Source: Phytopythium helicoides
Lineage: Eukaryota; Oomycota; Peronosporomycetes; Pythiales; Pythiaceae
DNA: 64,000 nt
NCBI GenBank assembly: GCA_024867545.1
Contig: JANFNE010000018.1
Coordinates: forward strand, 434,001 to 498,000
Reading direction: 5' to 3'
Shown: piece by piece, positions 58,998-64,000 of the stretch
How the letters are laid out: every line of letters starts with the position of its first letter
Numbering within the stretch: the first letter of the stretch is position 1
Translations under genes and position numbers: made by a program
The notes under the pieces: model-generated
Seen by the model: only the letters and a program-made list of their open reading frames with translations
What the model was told of the DNA's origin: nothing
Database searches by the model: none

Positions 58998-59772
58998 TTA
59001 CAAATTGATGTGGTGAGGATAATCTTTTGAGCCTTCGGCTTCTCTCGCACGGCTAGACCTCATTCGCGCCAGGACCATTGCTACCACTATGCCAAGCACA
59101 ACGCCGACGGATACAAGCACGAATTCAGCTGAGTCTTTGCCGAATAGAGAATCTAGGCGTTGTGGAAGTGCGTCTCTCGTGGTTGAAAGAGCTGATTCCG
59201 AGTGCATGTTGAGCTGAGTTAGAGTCAGGGAGTAGGAATCGTCGTCATCGTACGAGGCAAAGTTGAGGTTGCTGGCTTCTGCTTGAATCACGCCCGACGC
59301 TTTTTGTGTCATCACCTTGAACACCGACACGACCATGTAGACAGAGCTACTAAGGGTTCTCTGCTGCAACTTGAGCTCGTACGTATAGGGCGGATTGCAC
59401 ATTGTCGTGTTGTAGATATCGCAAAGTCCAGTGGACGTCTTATCGAGGATGACTTCACAGCCATCAACGGAGAGCAGATACCAAGTGAGGTCAGAGTCCA
59501 CACGCTGGCGCACAGTGTTGACGAAGTGAAGGCAAAGCCGGGTCGTTACGGTCTTGTTGTAGTTTTTCTTGTATCGAACCGAGTCAAGCGCAGTGTGAGC
59601 GAATGTCACCTGTGAGCTGGACTAGCGTCCAAGGGGTGGTTACGAGAGATCGAGATGCTACTCTCAAGTCGGTGCGCAGGCTGTCGTCGACATCGAGCTT
59701 GCCGTCGTCAAAGTTGTGTTGGTGCTCTCCATCGCCTTCTTGCTCTGGAAATGAGATGTTCTCACTCGACAT
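58998..59772 (-). CDS. Membrane-anchored cystatin-like protein, copy 2; one apparent frameshift
   Basis: About 257 aa when read from the ATG at 59772 (MSSENISFPEQEGDG) with one surplus base removed near 59605. The neighbouring paralog reads GAC ATC GCC at this point where this gene has GAC ATT CGC, so an extra T is the simplest reading. Domain plan as in copy 1: WTLVQLTGDI, then AHTALDSVRYKKN, LCLHFVNTVRQRVDSDLTW, GCEV and two further Cys, YTYELKLQQ, and a C-terminal membrane segment (FVLVSVGVVLGIVVAMVLA) with a short basic tail. It also has QRVDS in place of QxVxG. The rest of the frame is intact, so sequence error is as likely as loss of function. Confidence 0.68.
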
Positions 59773-60340
59773 CTTGGCAAATACGAATGAGATGACGCGT
59801 AGCCTAACGAAAGAGCAAAGGATTCGGCGAGTTCGATGCGTGTGAACCAGCTTCGTGCTCGGATCCAGCACTTCAAACGAAAAATGAGCGAGCTCTCGCC
59901 AAGATGCGGGGGAGGGTGAACAGTCGCGAATTGCTTCGGCAGTCCAAGCGATTCTAGGCGAAAAGAAAGATGCTTTCTACGAAAAGCATCTCCTGAGATG
60001 CCATCTCAAGCGGCAAGAGGCATGGAATTTCCGTGTGATCGGTGATGGAGCTCTGGAGTTGTGCGGTCGGCAGTGACTCGAAGCCTCCTTGAAAGAGATC
60101 GGTCGCGAGACGTGCAGTCGAGAGACACGAAAGCTCCATGGATCTCCGTCACAACCGCTGAACCACCGCAAATGCATCCTTTCTTCCATTGAAAGCAATG
60201 GCAACGCGATCAAAGTTCTCTGCTGAGTGAGAGGTAAGCTAAAAAGTTTTTCGACTATCAAACGTATCGCCATTCGGGCGATGACTCTGCCTACTAGGCT
60301 CGCACGATTCTGACGTGCAATAAAGACTTGTATCGGATGA
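59773..60340. promoter_or_regulatory. Upstream region of cystatin-like copy 2
   Basis: 568 bp. It contains the duplicated promoter blocks described for copy 1 and two adjacent inverted repeats at 59969-60008. No ORF of note. Confidence 0.5.
59969..60008. repeat. Two adjacent inverted repeats upstream of cystatin-like copy 2
   Basis: 59969-59990 is a perfect 8-bp stem (GATGCTTT / AAAGCATC) with a 6-base loop. 59994-60008 is a perfect 7-bp stem (TGAGATG / CATCTCA) around one central base. They lie about 200 bp upstream of the minus-strand start at 59772 and could be protein-binding palindromes. Not seen in the same form upstream of copy 1. Confidence 0.65.
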
Positions 60341-61324
60341 TCAGATCGGGCCGCGACCGTTAATCTGGTTGTAGCTGAAGCGCCGCGCGCCTCGCTGACG
60401 CTTGGCGATTGCGATCACTACCACCGCGGCGCCGAACAGACCGAGCAACGCGATGAAGGTGAGGAACGAGCCGACGGACGACTGACTGACGGTGGCGCCG
60501 TCCCGCTCACCGCTCGTCAGCATGTTGACTCGCAGCGTGCCCTGCTCCGCTTCCTCCGCCGCCCACGGTCTATCCGGGTGTCGGCGCACAATGTACTCGT
60601 ACTTGTCGATCGTCGTGCCCGTGCGTTCGTCGAACAGCGGTGTGCCGCCCGTGTAGAAGGTGCCGGCGGGGTCTCCGTACTCGTTGACCTTGTCCTTGTT
60701 TCCCTCCAGCCACTCGTCGATCAGCGTCTTCTCCTTCTCGCTGACCTCCACCGCCGCGGCGAGGTCTCCTGTCGTCCGCGTCCTCAATGTCGAGCTGGTC
60801 GGCCTTGGGGAGCTTTGGCTCCTGCGGCACCTCGTCCTCCGGGACGTCCATCTCCTCCAGCGCCTCCTCGGCCTCGTCGTCGTTCCCGTACCCGGGCTCC
60901 TTGTCATCTCGGTCGTACTCTGCCGCGAAGCTCTCGACGTGCATGAGGTCCTTGGTGCGCACGTCCGTGACGCGCAGCGCCTGGTCGAGTCCCTGGGAGA
61001 CCGAGACCGACGAAGCCGCCGATGGGTCCGTCCGCGTCGTCCGCGCACTCTCCGCCCGCGTCCGCGCCCAGCTCCGTCACGTCCACGCCCGCCACCACGA
61101 AGCGCAGGTTGGTACCCTCCTCCGACCTGCGACTCCAGCGACACGACGTCCATAAAGCACACGCGCGTGCGCGGCTCGTACGCGGCGCCCTCGAGCGCCA
61201 GCGCGTCCGCCAGCAGCTGCGAGTCGCGGCTCGTCACCTCGCGCGCCTGCCACGCGCCAAGCTGCGCGCCAGTTGGGCGCAGCAGCGTCGCCAGCGCCGC
61301 CAGCAGCAGCGAGCGCTTCATCAT
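60341..61324 (-). CDS. Secreted/membrane-anchored cystatin-like protein, copy 3; three apparent frameshifts
   Basis: About 327 aa from the ATG at 61324 when three single-base frame changes are allowed (near 61120, 61000 and 60770). A signal peptide (MMKRSLLLAALATLLRPTGA) leads into a cystatin-like domain: GAWQAREVTSRDSQLLADAL, RVCFMDVVSLESQV, and, in the next frame, EGTNLRFVVAGVDVTEL. These correspond to cystatin strands and to the inhibitory loop, which here is a non-canonical Gln-Val-Gly-Glu-Gly. A further acidic region (EPGYGNDDEAEEALEEMDV) and a second domain of about 100 residues follow. The end is one membrane segment (FLTFIALLGLFGAAVVVIAI) and a short basic tail, giving a type I membrane topology. 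GC content is high and all three changes are surplus bases. Confidence 0.62.
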   Translation of the reverse strand: MMKRSLLLAALATLLRPTGAQLGAWQAREVTSRDSQLLADALALEGAAYEPRTRVCFMDVVSLESQVGGGYQPALRGGGRGRDGAGRGRGRRVRGRRGRTHRRLRRSRSPRDSTRRCASRTCAPRTSCTSRASRQSTTEMTRSPGTGTTTRPRRRWRRWTSRRTRCRRSQSSPRPTSSTLRTRTTGDLAAAVEVSEKEKTLIDEWLEGNKDKVNEYGDPAGTFYTGGTPLFDERTGTTIDKYEYIVRRHPDRPWAAEEAEQGTLRVNMLTSGERDGATVSQSSVGSFLTFIALLGLFGAAVVVIAIAKRQRGARRFSYNQINGRGPI

Positions 61325-62006
61325 CGTCGGCGGTCGGAGCGGAGGAAGAAGAGAGAGTGCGTGGAGGCGCAGCGCCCGCAAGTGACTTGAAGTTTGTATG
61401 CGCTGGATTCCGGCTGCGGGGTTCGATCGCTCCCTTTTTTTTTGCTGTTTGAGGTTCGGAAGCGACAGAAAGGGAGTGTATTAGAGGAGAAGGTGACGGG
61501 GAGGGAGTAGATGAGGGCAGCGAGCAGAGCAGGTGCGGAACACGCTTATGCTCACGTTTTGGCGGGATGGATGCGGAAGTAGTCCGGGTAGTCAAATTTC
61601 TTGAGTACCTCCGAGAACGCATACTTGGAAGAGCGAGTCCCGCATTGCGCATGAGTGGGACGGCAGCGCACTCTCTGAGCTCGCGGCCGATCCTCGCGAT
61701 CTGATGACAACTCGAGCTGCAATCGTGGGCTCAAGGCGATGGGAATGGCATCGGAGCAGGAGCTGGGTTGGTGGCGTAGGAGCACTGGAGCTGGAGCTGG
61801 AGCCGGAAACTGCTCGCTCGAAGGTGCCACGCGGATGTTCCGTTCGGATCACTGGCCAGCAGCTGCAGGGGGTGCTCTCGCTCAATCCTTCCTTGCATTG
61901 CAATCGAGAACTGCTACACATGCACGTCTGCTCGGCTGGGCCGACCACTGGGCTCCTCCTTCCCTGCTCTCGCTCTGGCCGGCCGCCATTGGAAACATTG
62001 AAACGC
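61325..62006. other. Intergenic, promoter of copy 3
   Basis: 682 bp between two minus-strand cystatin-like genes. It contains a run of nine or ten T residues at about 61434-61443 and a GGAGCT-type short repeat at about 61785-61805. No gene recognised. Confidence 0.45.
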
Positions 62007-62484
62007 TCACTCGTCGGCGCCCTTGATGGTCACGTGGAGCGAGCTGCCCTCGGCCTTGATGCTCGTGACCTGCAGCGTGCTGGTCCACGTCTGCTCGAAC
62101 ACCGTGATGGCGTACCGCTTGGGCGAGCACGACTTCTTGGCGGCGCTCGAGCACTTGCCGGCCTTCTTGGCGCTCGACACGGAGCAGCCAGAGACGTGGA
62201 AGCGGTAGTTGGTGCCCGCCACCACCTGCGTCTCCAGGCTCTGCACCTGCGTGTAGCACACGCGCGTGCTGCCCGCCGACGACGAGTAGCCCTTCTCCCC
62301 GTTGGCCGTCATGGCCTTCACCAGCAGATCCGTCGTCGCTGTCGTCACCTGCCGCGCTCGACCACCCGCCGGGCACTCCGGCCGAAGTCGCCGCCGGAGC
62401 CGCAGTGCCTGAAGCTCCAATCGCAGTGTCCACGGCCACCGACGCCGCCAATGCGGCCACCAGGACGCTCGAGATCCACGCCAT
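62007..62484 (-). CDS. Secreted cystatin-like protease inhibitor (EPIC-like)
   Basis: Predicted extracellular inhibitor of papain-like cysteine proteases, similar in plan to Phytophthora EPIC proteins that target plant apoplastic proteases. 158 aa with one surplus base removed near 62358. The start at 62484 gives a signal peptide (MAWISSVLVAALAASVAV). Then come the N-terminal PGGW typical of cystatins, the first helix (TDLLVKAMTANGEKGY), the canonical QxVxG loop in LETQVVAGTNYRFHVSGC, and three more cysteines that fit two disulfides. The domain ends with strands (YAITVFEQTWTSTLQVTSI) and a short tail. There is no membrane anchor, unlike its neighbours. Of the five genes this is the one with all inhibitory motifs intact. 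The actual protease target is unknown. Confidence 0.8.
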
Positions 62485-62794
62485 ACTTTGCTTCCTCCAA
62501 CTGAGACTCAGGTGTCGACTTTGGTTGTGACAGGGCGAATCCAAAGAATCCGCAGTTGGAGCAGAGGTGATTGGCAAAAAATTGAGGATGCCGAGGCAGC
62601 CGTGGCGTGGATGCGAATGGGTTCACACATGAATGGAGCTGTGGTGCCATGGCTGCGTGCTCTTTCAAAACAATCTCGGATGTATTTTGTCAGTCATGTA
62701 CATTGTCACCTAGAGCTCTTGGCTTGCATGAACCTACATCCATCGGTAAAGCAACGTCCTTACCAAGAACGCAAATGTCGACCGCAATGGTACC
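62485..62794. other. Intergenic, promoter of the secreted cystatin
   Basis: 310 bp upstream of the secreted cystatin gene and downstream of the repeat-bearing one. Nothing specific seen. Confidence 0.4.
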
Positions 62795-64000
62795 TTACTC
62801 GCTTCCCTCAAACTCGCCGAAGCTGCCGCTGCCGAACTTCTCGCCGAAGCTACCGCTGCCGAACTCGCTGTTCTCGAGCGGGATGCTGTCGATCTCGCTA
62901 CCATCATACTCGTTGCCAAAGCTGCCGCTGCCGAACTCGCTGTTCTCGAGCGGGATGCTCTCGATCTCGCTACCATCAAACTCGTTGCCAAAGTTGCCGC
63001 TGCCGAACTCGCTGTTCTCGAGCGGAGCGCTACCATCGAGCACGCCACTGCCAAACTCGCTTCCCTCAAACTCACCGAAGCTCGCGCTACCGTACTCCTC
63101 CCCGAAGCTGCCGCTGCCATACTCGCTGTCGCCAAGATCGCTGCTCTCGAGCTTCCTGGTATCGTAGTGGCCGTTGTCGAGGTTGGTGTCGTCGAGACTG
63201 GCACTGCCAAACTCCTCACCAAAGCTGCCACTGCCAAAGTCACTGCTCTCGTACGGGGCGCTGCCGTCGAATTCGCCGCTACCGAAGCTGCCGCTGCCGA
63301 ACTCGCTGTTCTCGAGCGGGATGCTCTCGATCTCGCTGCCATCAAACTCGTTGCCGAAGCTACCGCTGCCGAACTCGCTGTTCTCGAGCGGGATGCTGTC
63401 GATCTCGCTGCCATCAAACTCGTTGCCGAAGCTACCGCTGCCGAACTCGCTGTTCTCGAGAGGGATGCTGTCGATCTCGCTGCCATCAAACTCGTTACCG
63501 AAGCTGCCACTGCCGAACTCGCTGTTCTCGAGCGGGATGCTGTCGATCTCGCCACTGCCAAACTCGTTACCGAAGCTACCGCTGCCGAACTCGCTGTTCT
63601 CGAGCGGGATGCTGTCGATCTCGCTACCATCAAACTCGTTGCTGAAGCTGCCGCTGGTACCCTCTCCCGGATTGCCCACGGATTCGATGTCCGTGACCTG
63701 GAACTTGCCGGTGGCAGACTCGAGAACGGACACTTCGTAGTTGGAGATCAGATTTGTGGCATTCTTGCTGCAACGACCTGAAGCCGTCTCGACCGGGGCA
63801 CCGGCCACGCTAAACAGCAACTTCGATCCGGATGACTCCTGCTGAGCGATACCCGTCACATTGGCGACGCACACGCGGCCCACGACGCCCTCAGCGTAGT
63901 TTGCTTCATCCTCGAGCGCGTTGACGAGCAGATCGGCGTACTGAGCGCGAGAGGAGTCCGGGATTGCTCGGTAGGTGCCGTCCTTTGCGACGGATCCCTT
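62795..64000 (-). CDS. Cystatin-like protein with long acidic Gly/Ser/Phe repeat tail (5' end off the window)
   Basis: 401 residues are visible, in frame from the window edge to a TAA at 62795. The N-terminal 110 or so are cystatin-like: YADLLVNALEDEANYAEGVV corresponds to the first helix, RVCVANVTGIAQQESSGSKL to the loop strand (QQESSG instead of QxVxG), and LLFSVAGAPV to the next strand. Further cysteine and YEVSVLESATGKFQVTDIES match the last strands. Then about 280 residues consist of 24-residue repeats of the type SIPLENSEFGSGSFGNEFDG, strongly acidic and with regularly spaced Phe, running to the stop. No membrane segment follows. The signal peptide, if any, lies beyond base 64000. The tail may mediate self-association or wall attachment, but that is conjecture. 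Confidence 0.72.
   Translation of the reverse strand, partial: KGSVAKDGTYRAIPDSSRAQYADLLVNALEDEANYAEGVVGRVCVANVTGIAQQESSGSKLLFSVAGAPVETASGRCSKNATNLISNYEVSVLESATGKFQVTDIESVGNPGEGTSGSFSNEFDGSEIDSIPLENSEFGSGSFGNEFGSGEIDSIPLENSEFGSGSFGNEFDGSEIDSIPLENSEFGSGSFGNEFDGSEIDSIPLENSEFGSGSFGNEFDGSEIESIPLENSEFGSGSFGSGEFDGSAPYESSDFGSGSFGEEFGSASLDDTNLDNGHYDTRKLESSDLGDSEYGSGSFGEEYGSASFGEFEGSEFGSGVLDGSAPLENSEFGSGNFGNEFDGSEIESIPLENSEFGSGSFGNEYDGSEIDSIPLENSEFGSGSFGEKFGSGSFGEFEGSE
62816..63654. repeat. 72-bp coding repeats in the cystatin-like tail
   Basis: Units of 72 bp encode the 24-residue motif. Five consecutive units (about 63290-63650) are nearly identical, an intermediate stretch (about 63000-63290) is degenerate, and two further good units lie at about 62850-63000. 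Because the period is divisible by three, the opposite strand is also open over long stretches. Confidence 0.85.

Noticed and set aside
26500..62400. Programmed +1 frameshifting: several breaks can be written as skipping the C of an in-frame CGN codon (TTT CGC twice, ATT CGC, GAG CGT), and one as CTT AGC C, reminiscent of known +1 slip sites.
   Set aside because: Where the break can be placed tightly, removing a T from a short run restores a normal TTC or ATC codon equally well, and the paralog at 58.4 kb reads ATC GCC at the matching site. Other breaks are missing bases. Read errors explain the set better than recoding.
63167..63781. Plus-strand ORFs of about 200 codons opposite the cystatin-like repeat tail (repeats such as AELAVLERDAVDLA).
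   Set aside because: The 72-bp period is a multiple of three, so any frame without a stop in one unit stays open. The minus-strand frame connects to a cystatin-like domain and is the credible one.
1..64000. RXLR or Crinkler effectors, retrotransposons, tRNA or rRNA genes, CRISPR arrays.
   Set aside because: Reading the frames and intergenic regions gave no signal-peptide-plus-RXLR-dEER protein, no LFLAK motif, no reverse transcriptase or transposase block, no cloverleaf I could support and no spaced direct repeats.

Overview
The window looks like nuclear DNA of an oomycete (Phytophthora/Pythium type). The signs are short introns of about 45-80 nt with GT(G/A)NGT donors, compact genes on both strands, an M96 mating-specific-family protein, cystatin-like inhibitors resembling the Phytophthora EPIC family, tandem TKL-type kinases, and a PH-DEP-FYVE-GAF protein. 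Nothing is bacterial or organellar. I found no rRNA or tRNA gene, no CRISPR array and no recognisable transposon.

Layout. 0-4.1 kb: a partial coiled-coil gene (-), a seven-exon lysophospholipid acyltransferase (+) and an EF-hand protein (-). 4.5-19.2 kb: one seven-exon gene (-) for a giant armadillo-repeat protein of about 4,762 aa. 19.7-25.8 kb: Bax-inhibitor-1/Lifeguard protein, SRR1-family protein and a CAMK-type kinase with a C-terminal PH-like region (all +). 26-29.7 kb: a TMCO3-like cation/proton antiporter (-) divergent from a DUF1295 / steroid-5-alpha-reductase-like membrane protein (+). 29.9-40.8 kb: two paralogous FYVE-GAF genes flanking a full aldo-keto reductase, a truncated copy of that reductase, and a short M96-family gene. 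42.5-53 kb: a RIX1/PELP1-like protein, a head-to-head pair of double-kinase genes (one decayed), and a NIPA-like magnesium transporter. 53.3-57.6 kb: a MAK/ICK-type kinase, a Tim10-like small Tim, and an LRR protein with a FAM194-like C-terminus. 57.7-64 kb: five cystatin-like genes in a row on the minus strand; three are membrane-anchored, one is secreted with a canonical QxVxG loop, and one carries a long acidic Gly/Ser/Phe repeat and runs off the window.

Themes. Several genes suit a zoosporic, plant-associated life style (flagellar-type MAK kinase, calcium sensors, lipid-binding signalling modules, secreted or tethered protease inhibitors). This is inference from family membership. Exon structures were worked out by hand from splice signals, with codon phase checked across each intron.

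Caution. From about 26.5 kb onward, nine loci carry roughly 24 apparent single-base frame changes, mostly surplus bases. Before that point reading frames are clean, including one 13.3-kb exon. Draft-assembly indels are the leading explanation; true decay is likely only for the minus-strand double kinase and the aldo-keto reductase fragment.
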